From Cylindrotheca closterium (Eukaryota > Bacillariophyta > Bacillariophyceae > Bacillariales > Bacillariaceae), in assembly GCA_933822405.4 (NCBI GenBank), contig CAKOGP040002280.1, forward strand, positions 100,384 through 164,383: a stretch of DNA of 64,000 bases, in the 5' to 3' direction. The translations under genes were made by a program, and so were the position numbers. Below are positions 19,273-28,874 of this stretch, piece by piece; the first letter of the stretch is position 1; each line of letters opens with the position of its first letter. The notes below the pieces were generated by a model that did no database searches, was not told the DNA's origin, and worked only from the letters and a program-made list of their open reading frames with translations.

Positions 19273-21381
19273 CTATTTCCCATGTTCAATATACGTGCTA
19301 GCAAAGCCAGTCGCAAACGATTGATCGTCCCCAACAGCAGAACTGTCAGCGGAGTCATAGTCCAAGTTGAGATCATTGTATGCGTTTTGAAGCTGTGCTT
19401 CAAAGTCGTCAAGCATATCTTGCATCTCGTCCTTGGGTTCTTCTGCTGGCTTGGCAGGTTCTTCTGGTTTCGCAGCTTCTGCTGCGGGAGCTGCTGCTGG
19501 TGCAGCTGGAGCGGCGGCAGCTGGTTCACCCTCTGGATTGGGGTTGTTCTTGGCAAGAGTAGCACTCCAGTCCACCTCGCAGGCCTCGAGTCGAAGTGGG
19601 CCAGGGGGAGTTCCCTTGATGAGCTTGATGGCGCTGATAGTGTTGGTGGGACATGGAGTGTTGTTGATGGAGACAATCTTTTGGCCAACTCGCAAGTTAC
19701 TGTCCTTCAAAAGACCATCGTCTGCAATGGCAGCAATCAAAATCGAATCAATCTTCAAGGACTTGCGCAGAGAAATACCAACCTTGCAATCCCTGGCAGG
19801 CTTCTCAACAGCAGCGATAACAACTGGTCCAAGCTCTGGATCAAGGACTTCGATCTCCTTTCTTTTGAGATCTTTGAGCTCTCTTTCTTGTTTCTTGACC
19901 TTGAAATCGACGTCTCTTCTGACGGGGCTCAATTCCAACGAGAACATGCCTTCCGCGGCAACTATTTGTGAAACGAGCTCTTCCGTGCTTCCGGGGCATG
20001 GTTGGCCGTTGATACCAATAACTTGGTCGCCAACAGCTAGAATGTTCAGTTCGGCCAAGAAACCCTCCTTGGAAATACCGACAATTCCAATACCTTCATG
20101 GTCTGGCTTCTTTTGGAAGCCAACTCCAAGTCGTCCCTTTTCCCTGGGCTTCTCAAAGTGAATTATGAGCCTTTCTTTCAAGTTGTTGGCTACTTCATCA
20201 GTATCACCAAAGTCACCGTCGGTTGTCTCCAGGGTGATGCGTCCAGTTGTAATCTTGGCTTCTCGGAGAGCATCTTCCACTGATGCAGATCGGATGTTTG
20301 TACCCTTGACTCCAACCAATCTTTGACCGATGGATAGTTCATTACAATGTGCGAAAAGACCGTCCTTGTCAATCTTTTCAACATAGTGCTGGTCAAATTT
20401 CAGTGAGAACTTGATTCCAAACTTGACGTCCTTTGCTGGTTTGATAACCGAGGCGATCACCTTGGTGGTGACCATTTGGATTTCTCCTGGCATGAGAGCG
20501 TTTGCCATGTCATCCATGAATCCGGTTGGAAGCATACCATCTTCCTCTTCCTCTGGATTCCCTTTCTCTTCTCCGTATACAGAAGACCATTGAGATGCTG
20601 CAGTGGACCCACCAGTCGATTGTCCATCCCAGTTGGACGAAGACATGGTGGACCCAGCATCCGAGTTGGAGAACTTTGCGGAATCATCATCGTCATCAAT
20701 GGCATCAACAGCTGCTCTCTCCTCCTCGCTGTCATCGTCATCCTTAGCGTCGTCATCCTCGGTGGCACCTAGTTCTGTATCTTCAGTATCCTTTCCACTA
20801 TCATTTTCCCCAATCAGGTCAAAGGGATCAACAGCGGTTCTGACGTCCACCGTGACGATTCGCAACTTTCTCTTTTTTCGCAACAACCGAAGCGCTTGCA
20901 TGACATTATTGATCTTATTTCCATTGATAATGAAGAGAACTTGTCCAACTTGCAAGTCTCGGAACATTCCAACGGGGTTCACACGAGCAATCTGAACGTA
21001 GTTTTGATTGGGCCACTTTTGAATGGAAATACCAGCCTTTTCTTTCTTGCTCTTTTTAGTAGCGGCACGGTGCTTTCCTTCCGTGACAATGAAAATACCT
21101 CCAGTTGGTGCAGCGTGTATGTATTTGACGCATTCGGAAGCACTTGTGACATCGTGTCCGCACACCTTTAGCACTCTGAGACCTGGCACAAGATCAGTCT
21201 TTCGGGAAGCTCTTCCTCGGACTTTATCAATGACCACACGTTTATTTCTTGATCTAAAAGTCAATCCAATAGTGCTGGTGGGCGTTTTCTTTTGAATAAC
21301 CCATGTGATGATGCTGCTCACCCCGTGTGCTGCAGCAGTGATGGCAGCGTTGGAAGGTTTAGGTGCTCCTGAAGTTGACAT
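19273..21381 (-). CDS. Multi-PDZ domain protein (five PDZ-like units)
   Basis: 702 residues from ATG 21381 in a single exon. Five PDZ-like units can be traced by their GLGF-type loop, a central I..V...G.A/L segment and the L.VGQ.I..ING turn: about 22-105 (IGLTFRSRNKRVVI; LVPGLRVLKVCG), 112-190 (AGISIQKWP; LQVGQVLFIING), 295-380 (FGIKFSLKF; LSIGQRLVGVKG), 400-480 (LGVGFQKKP; LAVGDQVIGING) and 510-595 (VGISLRKSL; LRVGQKIVSINN). Between units 2 and 3 lies an acidic, Ser-rich linker. A Pro/Ala/Glu-rich stretch (about 610-650) precedes a short acidic C-terminus. No transmembrane segment or protease domain is visible, so a cytosolic scaffold is most likely. Ligands are unknown. Confidence 0.85.
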   Translation of the reverse strand: MSTSGAPKPSNAAITAAAHGVSSIITWVIQKKTPTSTIGLTFRSRNKRVVIDKVRGRASRKTDLVPGLRVLKVCGHDVTSASECVKYIHAAPTGGIFIVTEGKHRAATKKSKKEKAGISIQKWPNQNYVQIARVNPVGMFRDLQVGQVLFIINGNKINNVMQALRLLRKKRKLRIVTVDVRTAVDPFDLIGENDSGKDTEDTELGATEDDDAKDDDDSEEERAAVDAIDDDDDSAKFSNSDAGSTMSSSNWDGQSTGGSTAASQWSSVYGEEKGNPEEEEDGMLPTGFMDDMANALMPGEIQMVTTKVIASVIKPAKDVKFGIKFSLKFDQHYVEKIDKDGLFAHCNELSIGQRLVGVKGTNIRSASVEDALREAKITTGRITLETTDGDFGDTDEVANNLKERLIIHFEKPREKGRLGVGFQKKPDHEGIGIVGISKEGFLAELNILAVGDQVIGINGQPCPGSTEELVSQIVAAEGMFSLELSPVRRDVDFKVKKQERELKDLKRKEIEVLDPELGPVVIAAVEKPARDCKVGISLRKSLKIDSILIAAIADDGLLKDSNLRVGQKIVSINNTPCPTNTISAIKLIKGTPPGPLRLEACEVDWSATLAKNNPNPEGEPAAAAPAAPAAAPAAEAAKPEEPAKPAEEPKDEMQDMLDDFEAQLQNAYNDLNLDYDSADSSAVGDDQSFATGFASTYIEHGK

Positions 21382-22155
21382 TTTTGATTCCTCAAGTCGG
21401 ATGAGATTTTATTTTCTACGGAACTAAGTGGATGAACTGAAGTGTTCTTATATAGATATATGCTGAAAAGACAGTGTTGGTAATGGTGTTGAGAGGTTCT
21501 AAGGAATTAAGAGTCTTCACACCTTTTGATTGCAGTGCACCGCCAGCAAACACGTACAACCTTTTTTTCTGCAGGATGACCCTGCTGCCGTCCGTACGCT
21601 TCTCGCCTTATAAAATTCCAGCACATACCGTACGTTCCAGCAGTACAGCAATGCGTCCATGCCAAAAATCAACGGCTGAAAGAACTTCGTTAGTCTTCTA
21701 TTTAAGTAAACTGGTCGTTCGCCGAACTTTCTCGAACCATTTCGCAAATTTGTGGAAGTGACGTCAGTACCGGGAATCCCTAGATCGGACGATGGACAGG
21801 AGTAGATGTTGAACCAATCAAAAATCAATCCGGCCCATGACGTTGTGCTTGCGTCAATGCGTTGGAGGAGAGCGCGAGTGAATACTGACTGACGACTGAC
21901 CGAACTCTTGCCATCATCTATTGTCGGATCTAACTGAGAGAATTTATAATATACAGTACAGTATATGTGCTTTGGTTTGCTACTGATTTACTCAGGTCTT
22001 GCTGTTCTGCTATGGTCAAGAAGACCCCGCCTATCATCAAGAATGAATGAACCAAATTCTCTCTTCCATTTCGTACTAGTACTAGCTACCGCCGACTACC
22101 GCATCCACAATCAGTACTGCAATATGTTTAGACCAGTTTTGTCGATTGTTGTATG
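21382..22155. other. Intergenic region
   Basis: Contains the promoter of the PDZ gene next to 21381 (an AT-rich TATATAGATATATG run at about 21449-21462) and the 3' flank of the GST gene. No supported gene. Confidence 0.45.
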
Positions 22156-22821
22156 TTAATTTTTACTAGCAATCCACTGTGCGACGGCGGGGATCTTTTC
22201 ATAGGCAGAGAACATGGCCTCTAGCTTCGGGTACTTCTTTAGGTCGTCTCGGACCATGATACCAGTCACAATGTGGTCACGGACCAATCCAAAGCAGGCG
22301 GCGTCTCCCCACAAGGGTTGCTTGGTCTTTTCACTGACGCCCAAATAGAAATCATCAGTCATGAACTTAGAGTAAAGGGCATCAAACTGTGCTAGTCGGT
22401 TGGGCAAGCCTTCACTCTTGTAGGCAGCCTTTTCTTCGTCGGTCGCAGTAAATACCTGATCGACCCAGGTATCACGGAATCCTTGATATTCATCGGCCAC
22501 CAAGTCTTGAATGTAGTTTTTGTAGACGTCAGTGGAGGCACATCCATGGACCTGTGCCAGCAATCGGGCCGTGGCAATGTGCTCTGGAAGTGGCGTTTGG
22601 CCATCCACAAAGACCACGGGAGTTTTGGCCGTAGGATTCTCACCGCTTTCCTTCAGACGCTTCTTTTCCGTCTCCCATTCCTCGCCCAAGGCAAACAGCT
22701 TTTCTTCAAACGGGATACCCTGGGATAACAAGAAGAAGCGCAGAGCTCCACCTCGACCACCAATGCCATTGGGTATCTCAAGGTAGTTGAGGACAAGTTT
22801 GGAGGATGGCGAGATCTTCAT
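22156..22821 (-). CDS. Glutathione S-transferase family protein
   Basis: 221 residues from ATG 22821, the usual GST length. The N-terminal thioredoxin-like half includes YLEIPNGIGGRGGALRFFLL (about 14-33) and the cis-Pro/Ser segment TPVVFVDGQTPLPEHIATAR (about 68-87), where glutathione is bound in the family. The helical C-terminal half ends with FLGVSE-type and WGDAACFGLVRDH segments, followed by YPKLEAMFSAYEKIPAV, typical of GST helices. Sequence features suggest a sigma/alpha-like soluble GST. Its substrate cannot be told from sequence. It is divergent from the multicopper oxidase. Confidence 0.8.
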   Translation of the reverse strand: MKISPSSKLVLNYLEIPNGIGGRGGALRFFLLSQGIPFEEKLFALGEEWETEKKRLKESGENPTAKTPVVFVDGQTPLPEHIATARLLAQVHGCASTDVYKNYIQDLVADEYQGFRDTWVDQVFTATDEEKAAYKSEGLPNRLAQFDALYSKFMTDDFYLGVSEKTKQPLWGDAACFGLVRDHIVTGIMVRDDLKKYPKLEAMFSAYEKIPAVAQWIASKN

Positions 22822-23438
22822 GATTGATTTCTAATTCGCTGCCTTTGCTGCTTGGAAATTATTATATGAGATCTTTCATGATGGGATGAATGAGGACAGA
22901 TGAAGTCTATCGAACAAGATCTTTTGAGGTTTTCATCATCAATCTGCTCGAGCTGTCATTTGACTTTTTGTCGTGATGTACGTGTTCGAACTTCTCGAAG
23001 CTTCCAGATAAATGGGGGAATATACCGGTACCGTACCCCGGGGTAAAATAAATTGTTTTTTGAATGCCCCGTATTGTTAGTGAAATCATGTCATGTGAGT
23101 CAAAAAAGTGCTTTGATTTGAAAAATACCAGGAACGGCCGGGAAATAGAAATTTAGCATACAATTCTTGGGAGTAAATATTGATTTTCCCGGCCGTCCCA
23201 GGATGAGATAATATTACCGGTGTGCCGGTATGATATGATGCGGTGCACCAACCTATTATCATTATTACACCTGCGGTCGCCAACGATTTCTTCTTCATTC
23301 GTTCAATAGCCATACCTAAGACCGACAGTTATAGATTGTCAATATTGCGAATAGCCACCATCATCTTTTAAAATCGTGTCGAAAATTGCTGTGCTGTCTC
23401 AAACACCAGCTATATTGCCACAACAGTTGTTCATCAAT
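22822..23438. other. Divergent promoter region with an imperfect inverted repeat
   Basis: Separates the GST (minus) and multicopper oxidase (plus) starts. It includes the inverted repeat at 23128-23202 and several CCGGTA/TACCGG-type motifs near 23027-23038 and 23216-23230. Confidence 0.5.
23128..23202. repeat. Imperfect 18-bp inverted repeat around a 39-nt loop
   Basis: CCAGGAACGGCCGGGAAA (23128-23145) pairs with TTTCCCGGCCGTCCCAGG (23185-23202) with two mismatches. It lies between divergent promoters and may be a regulatory or structured element; this is inference. Confidence 0.6.
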
Positions 23439-25073
23439 ATGACATCAATCAATCCACCCACAATATTAAGTGCCAATGGTACTCTGTCAACGACATGGAG
23501 TCTGGAATCCGCTACTGTATCCATTCCCAATAGCAACATTGAAATAACCTCTCGGCTGTTCAATGGCCAGTTGCCGGGAGCAACCCTTCGAATCCAACCG
23601 GGAGATACCCTAAAGATCAACTTTCAGAATTTGTTGACTGACAATAATGGTGCGCTTGGTTATGTCCACAATACCTACTCGGCAGCCGACGAGACCAACC
23701 TTCACTTTCATGGACTCCATGTGTCAGGTGAGTTTTTATATTGTTCATATTATTATTGTCATGATACTGTATGTGTCAGTTCATCATGATCACTCACATA
23801 CTACATGTCTATAGGAGAGTTGCCTTCCGACGATGTCACCCATGTGGTTGGACCAGGAGAATCGTATGATTACATGACTACACTACCGGATTCGCACTTG
23901 CCCGGAACCCATTGGATGCATCCTCATCGACATGGATCCACAAGCTTGCAAGTGGGTGCTGGTGCCGCTTCGGCCATTGTTGTGGAAGACCCGCCAGACT
24001 TTCTTCCAGACCAAATTGCCAATGCCCCCGAGGTCATGTTTATGGCCCAATATTTTCATGTCAATGAACTGAATCGAATCCAAGAGCAATCCAACGACCA
24101 GCTAACGAACATCCGAAATGCACCATCCAATGAATTTACCTTGGTCAATGGTGCCTTGCAACCAACCATTTCCATCAATCCAGGAGAATGGACTCGATTT
24201 CGCATCATTTGGTCCCAGTGGCGCAATGGGAATTTGGATTTTAGCATTGTTGCACAAGGCGGGTGTGAAATGCAATTGCTGGCCAAGGATGGAATTTACA
24301 TTCGAGATTACCCCCGTGCCATTGACATGGCTCCCATTGTACCCGGAGGTCGTGCCGATATCATGGTAAGATGCCGCGATCCGTCCACATACTATTCCAT
24401 TTCGGGACAAGGTGGAACCTTGGCGACCATTGTGACCACTGACGTTGAAGTGGAATCGTCCGACTTGGAAGCCTGGGAACCACCCTACCCGGCCTATTTG
24501 AGTGATTTGCGAGGAGCCACCGTGAGTCCTGGTTGCAGCTGTACCACGGAATTCGATGGGACTGACACGGTAAATGGAATTGCCTTTGAGTATGGGCTTA
24601 CGTTGCACACTTCCTATTTGGGCGCCGTTGTGGAACGTGTCATGGGTGGGCAAGCCAATGAGCATCCCTACCATCAACATGTGTATCCCTTTCAACTGAC
24701 AACTGGATACAACAATAATCGTGATGCATACAATCAAATTGGAGATTGGCATGATGTTGTTATGGGGGATGGGACCATTCGATACTCTCCAACAGAGTTT
24801 ACTGGAAAACTTATGGTCCATTGCCATCGACTGATTCATGAAGATTTGGGAATGATGGCAATGGAGCAGGTTGGGGAGCAAGAAGGAGGAACTTGTTCGT
24901 GTACCGCTGCTCCTGGATTGGGATTGGGTGCTATCATTGGGATTGCTGCTGGAGCTGTCCTCATAGTGGCAATAATCGTTGGATTCTGCGTGTATCGCCG
25001 CAAGCGTCGAATTCGTGCCGCGGCCGAGGTTGCCGATAACAATGATCTAGAACTACTAGAGACAGAAAAGTAA
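23439..25073 (+). CDS. Membrane-anchored multicopper oxidase (laccase-like), two exons
   Basis: Exons are 23439-23727 and 23815-25073; the 87-nt intron has donor GTGAGT and acceptor ATAG. The product is 515 residues. Copper ligand motifs are all present in order: LHFHGLH (about 88-94), HWMHPHRHG (about 129-137), HPYHQHVYPF (about 379) and HCHRLIHEDLGMM (about 432-444), which supplies type 1, 2 and 3 copper ligands with a methionine at the axial position. A single transmembrane helix near 462-490 (GAIIGIAAGAVLIVAIIVGFCVY) is followed by a basic stop-transfer stretch and an acidic tail. No N-terminal signal peptide is visible from this ATG, so an upstream exon may be missing. Family members oxidise phenols, Fe(II) or other metals; a cell-surface ferroxidase role in iron uptake is possible but not shown. 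Confidence 0.85.
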
Positions 25074-25119
25074 TAGTAAAAAGAGGTGTGTATACTATGG
25101 TGGTTTGTTTATGTATTTT

Positions 25120-25848
25120 TTAAATACAACTCTTGCGGCACCGTAACGTGTTGCTCAACTTTTGCAACGCAAGATTCAGAGTCACAATGGCATAGGCGTT
25201 TTTTTCTTGGTTCTGGTATAAAAATCTTGCCCCATCTTGGGTGATTTCCGAGTATACTAGTTCGGCAATCTCTCTCTTTTTGGATTTCCGAGCTTCCGCG
25301 TACTCATTCTTGTGAGAACGAATAATGGCTCGCATTCGTAGGTTTCCGGGGCGATCATGAGAGCCCTTGCCTCGGCCAAAGACCACATCCTGTTGGGTGG
25401 GTATTAAGACCAGCTCCGCATCCTTGGGAATGGACGTTTCAAACCGTTTGTAGTTTCCCACTTGCAAAACAGGCGGTCGCATTTGTCTCCGCTCTTTCTC
25501 ACGACTGTAGTCTGCCTTGTATTGATTTACAACAACAGCCTTTTGGACGACAAATGGCTTTTCGGCAATATTGGAAGGAGGCTCAACATGATGTCCTCGG
25601 TGCTGATATATAGTATCACTGGCTAACAACGAAGCGAGACCAAAAGGTGGTACTGACAAGTGTGCTGGTGGAAGGAGAGCGAATGGCGAAGAGGACAGCA
25701 GCAATGATATCCTACCGGTAGCTCTGGCAGCTGCTGATTCATATGACAGGTGGGCTGGCAGCTGCGCCTCGTATGGAAGCGTCACTGGTGCTGGCTCCTC
25801 CTCATGATGATCATCTTGACTTTCTTTGCCAAAACTTGATTGTGGCAT
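25120..25848 (-). CDS. DUF6824-domain protein, form lacking the first domain
   Basis: ATG 25848 gives 242 residues; an open upstream stretch begins with TTG. The N-terminus (MPQSSFGKESQDDHHEEEP) joins directly to a Pro/Ala/Ser-rich linker starting APVTLPYEAQ. The C-terminal half carries a DUF6824-type domain (about 145-240): ELVLIPTQQDVVFGRGKGSH, then PGNLRMRAII, KSKKREIAELVYSEI and GARFLYQ...LALQKLSNTLR. This domain is abundant in diatoms and of unknown function; its FGRGKGSH...GN core suggests nucleic-acid or partner binding. The 26216-26880 copy has an extra DUF6824 domain inserted between the same N-terminus and linker. The stop is only 46 bp from the stop of the convergent multicopper oxidase. 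Confidence 0.8.
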   Translation of the reverse strand: MPQSSFGKESQDDHHEEEPAPVTLPYEAQLPAHLSYESAAARATGRISLLLSSSPFALLPPAHLSVPPFGLASLLASDTIYQHRGHHVEPPSNIAEKPFVVQKAVVVNQYKADYSREKERRQMRPPVLQVGNYKRFETSIPKDAELVLIPTQQDVVFGRGKGSHDRPGNLRMRAIIRSHKNEYAEARKSKKREIAELVYSEITQDGARFLYQNQEKNAYAIVTLNLALQKLSNTLRCRKSCI

Positions 25849-26205
25849 GATGCTTATTTGTTTGACTATCACCTCTTGCAATCTTCATGCGGTTGAAAGA
25901 TTCACTTCGACAGTTCGGATACTTCCCAGTCGCTAAGCAGTAATAGAAATGCGGTATTATTGTTGTCAGTGAAGAAAAAAACACCGCAAATTCAAAATCG
26001 TCGCTCTCCAATTGTTCGGCACTCGCGTCACGAGTCACGAACGCATGACCGCCTTCTGATTCATTTTACCGCGCAGTATTTTTAGGTAGTTTAGGAGTCA
26101 CCCGAACCGTCTGGCCTTTCCCAGTCAATCTCCATTTCCCGCCGAGATTCAAAACGTCACGCCGGCATACCCGCTCGCCGGCCTTCTATCCGTTAGATTT
26201 GAATT
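25794..26205. repeat. 412-bp repeat copy A (promoter plus N-terminus of DUF6824 gene)
   Basis: Matches 26826-27237 base for base as far as I can read. It includes the first 18 codons or so and the upstream region, and it ends exactly at the N gap. Confidence 0.85.
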
Positions 26206-26215
26206 NNNNNNNNNN
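26206..26215. other. Assembly gap (10 N)
   Basis: Ten unknown bases. The sequence to the right (26216-26342) repeats 25667-25793, and the sequence to the left is repeated at 26826-27237. The gap therefore sits at a duplicated locus and the order here is uncertain. Confidence 0.99.
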
Positions 26216-26880
26216 GGTGGAAGGAGAGCGAATGGCGAAGAGGACAGCAGCAATGATATCCTACCGGTAGCTCTGGCAGCTGCTGATTCATATGACAGGT
26301 GGGCTGGCAGCTGCGCCTCGTATGGAAGCGTCACTGGTGCTGAAGCAGCAATAGCTCCCCCCTCACCAAGTGTCAAACAACTACTGCGGCACCGCAGCGT
26401 GTTGCTCAACTTTTGCAAGGCAAGATCAAGAGTGACGATTGCATACGCATCTTCCCCTTCAGTCTTGTGTAGAAATCGTGCACCATTCAAGGTAATTTCC
26501 GAGTATACCACTTCGGCAACTTCTCTCTTTTTGGAGCGACGAGTCTCTGAGTACTCTTTCTTGTATCGACGAATGATATCTCGCATGCGTTTATTTCCAG
26601 GGTGGTCGTGAGAACCCTTGCCTCGGCCAAAGATGATATCATCGTCGGTGGGTATAAAGACGAGTTCCGCATCCTTGGTAATGCACTTGTCAAAGCGTTT
26701 GTATCGTCCCGCTTGAGAACCAGGTGTTAATTCTCGATCTTTTTCACTACCGCAGTCGGGCTTGTGGACAATACTAGGATAAGCCTTGGGGATGACGATG
26801 GGATTGTTTTTTCTGGAGGAACAAGGCTCCTCCTCATGATGATCATCTTGACTTTCTTTGCCAAAACTTGATTGTGGCAT
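26216..26880 (-). CDS. DUF6824-domain protein, long form, 3' end lost in the gap
   Basis: ATG 26880; the frame runs into the N gap at its 3' end, so the C-terminus is missing. The N-terminus is identical to the 25120-25848 product, then diverges after EEEP into CSSRKNN and a DUF6824 domain (AELVFIPTDDDIIFGRGKGS; PGNKRMRDII; KSKKREVAEVVYSEI; LDLALQKLSNTLRCRSSC). After this domain the linker APVTLPYEAQ resumes, identical to the short form, and would be expected to lead to a second DUF6824 domain. The full gene may therefore encode tandem DUF6824 domains. Relative to it, the other copy lacks exactly 483 bp (26343-26825), 161 codons, in frame. Confidence 0.75.
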
Positions 26881-27237
26881 GATGCTTATTTGTTTGACTA
26901 TCACCTCTTGCAATCTTCATGCGGTTGAAAGATTCACTTCGACAGTTCGGATACTTCCCAGTCGCTAAGCAGTAATAGAAATGCGGTATTATTGTTGTCA
27001 GTGAAGAAAAAAACACCGCAAATTCAAAATCGTCGCTCTCCAATTGTTCGGCACTCGCGTCACGAGTCACGAACGCATGACCGCCTTCTGATTCATTTTA
27101 CCGCGCAGTATTTTTAGGTAGTTTAGGAGTCACCCGAACCGTCTGGCCTTTCCCAGTCAATCTCCATTTCCCGCCGAGATTCAAAACGTCACGCCGGCAT
27201 ACCCGCTCGCCGGCCTTCTATCCGTTAGATTTGAATT
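26826..27237. repeat. 412-bp repeat copy B (promoter plus N-terminus of DUF6824 gene)
   Basis: Counterpart of 25794-26205, offset 1032 bp. Right of 27237 the sequence is unique, whereas copy A is cut by the gap, so this copy carries the intact upstream region. Confidence 0.85.
27122..27150. repeat. 29-bp inverted repeat, left arm
   Basis: The 29 bases beginning TTTAGGAGTCACCCGAACC occur here, again in copy A at 26090-26118, and in reverse complement at 28582-28610. The arms enclose about 1.43 kb without a recognisable gene. Confidence 0.8.
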
Positions 27238-28874
27238 CATCAATCATTCATTCACTCACGGTTTCATCAAAATTGCAATGAAAATGAAGGTAAGTTTCGG
27301 ATGGGCGTTGCATCTCCTCCATACAAGTTTCTTACACAACTCTATTATCGCTCTATGCGCAGTGATGAGACGGATCGAATGAATGTGGTTGCGCTTCTGC
27401 AATCGATCGACTTTCATTTCCCTATCACTATCATGATTCAAGACCTTTCCAAAATTGCTTTCAATGATGCCGACGGGAAAGAGACCTTGACGAACCAACG
27501 AGACCCCACCAACTCAAGTAAACAATCTATGATACTACGAAAGATCTACGCTTGCGTCTATTTCGCCTGTATATCCGCGAAGTTTTGAACGAGATTTTGT
27601 CATTCTGTTGTTGCCAAAACAATGTTCAGATGTCAACAAGTCAAATGCTCTACGTTGCAAAGTCACCGACCTGTTATTCTACGAATGAGCTACGTTTGCG
27701 TCTTTCTTTTTGCGAAGTATTGACTGAGGTTCTGCCATTCTACGTTGGCAAGATAATTTTTGGAATGAAACATCAATCAACAAAATTCGCTACGTTACGG
27801 GTATTCCTTTTCTACAAGCACAACCTCTTCTTCTTTTGAGCTGTCTCGATGTGTCATTGCCACCAACGAAAGCACTCCTATAATAGAAAGAGGCGCAATA
27901 AATGTCTCTTTCAACAGTCTTGGACGAATTCAACGTGGCTCCGTCGCATCAAAGATCATAAGCAGACACCATGCTCGCGAATCCTACATTTGAATAGATT
28001 GGCATTTCAATAAGACTATAGACATACAATTATTCTGATTATTCTTATGACAGATCGATTTGACAGGGGAAGAGAAGTACCTGGTAACCAGGTACTGCTG
28101 GTCTCAACCGTTCGTCGTCACAAGTCGTAGCCAAGAAGAAGCAATTCTTCCAAGCGCCAAGTTGGGCAAAATTGGTGCATTTGGATCCCGTCTTTGGGAA
28201 CTCTAATAAAAGGACCTCTTGGGAAAAGGTGCCAATGAAACGGACCTCTTGGGAGAAGGTGTCAAAGCCAATGCAAATAAAAAGGATCTCATTGGCTAGG
28301 TGTAATAGAATTCTGCTTACGTATGCGCTGGTTTTCTTCCGACTTGCAACATATCGATTCCCTACGACAATCATTATTTCGGAGATCCACAATTTTTCAC
28401 TCCTTTGCGGAGTCTTTGTGACTCCTTTCCTCACGGGACTGCATTTCTGGCGGCAAAATGAGCCAGCAAGCCTCGAATTCAATCCGGTAGGTCCATGTGT
28501 AACACTTTGCGCGCGTTCTTTTTGCCCGACTTGTGTCTCACTTCTTTTTGAATTTTCCGTTAATTGTCCGCGTGACGGATGAAGGCCAGACGGTTCGGGT
28601 GACTCCTAAAAGACCTTCCTGAACCGGTACACGTACACATGTACTTATTTAGGCCTTCGATGCATTTCCTAAACAAGGCATTTTGAAAATGAGAATATTT
28701 GAGGATGAGAGGATCATCATAATGACTCTTCCAAACAAGGTGGAGATATGAGTGATTTCAGAAACTCTGAACCAAGGGACTACTAACGCATATCTTGGAA
28801 GACCTGCACACGTTGCCTCGACTTGCGCAGTTCATCATACAAGCATCAATCATTTGTTGAAGCACACCAGCAAT
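27238..28874. other. Gene-poor 1.6-kb stretch
   Basis: No supportable gene is found. There is a degenerate internal duplication (segments beginning near 27546 and 27690 share TACG(C/T)TTGCGTCT and CATTCT.(T/C)GTTG), and a short repeat GGACCTCTTGGGA(A/G)AAGGTG at about 28213 and 28242. It ends at the leader of the first BspA gene. It might be a decayed element. Confidence 0.45.
28582..28610. repeat. 29-bp inverted repeat, right arm
   Basis: Exact reverse complement of 27122-27150. See that entry. Confidence 0.8.

Noticed and set aside
24102..24881. 259-codon open frame antisense to the multicopper oxidase
   Set aside because: It lies entirely opposite a gene with complete copper motifs and shows no domain; it is a codon-use shadow.
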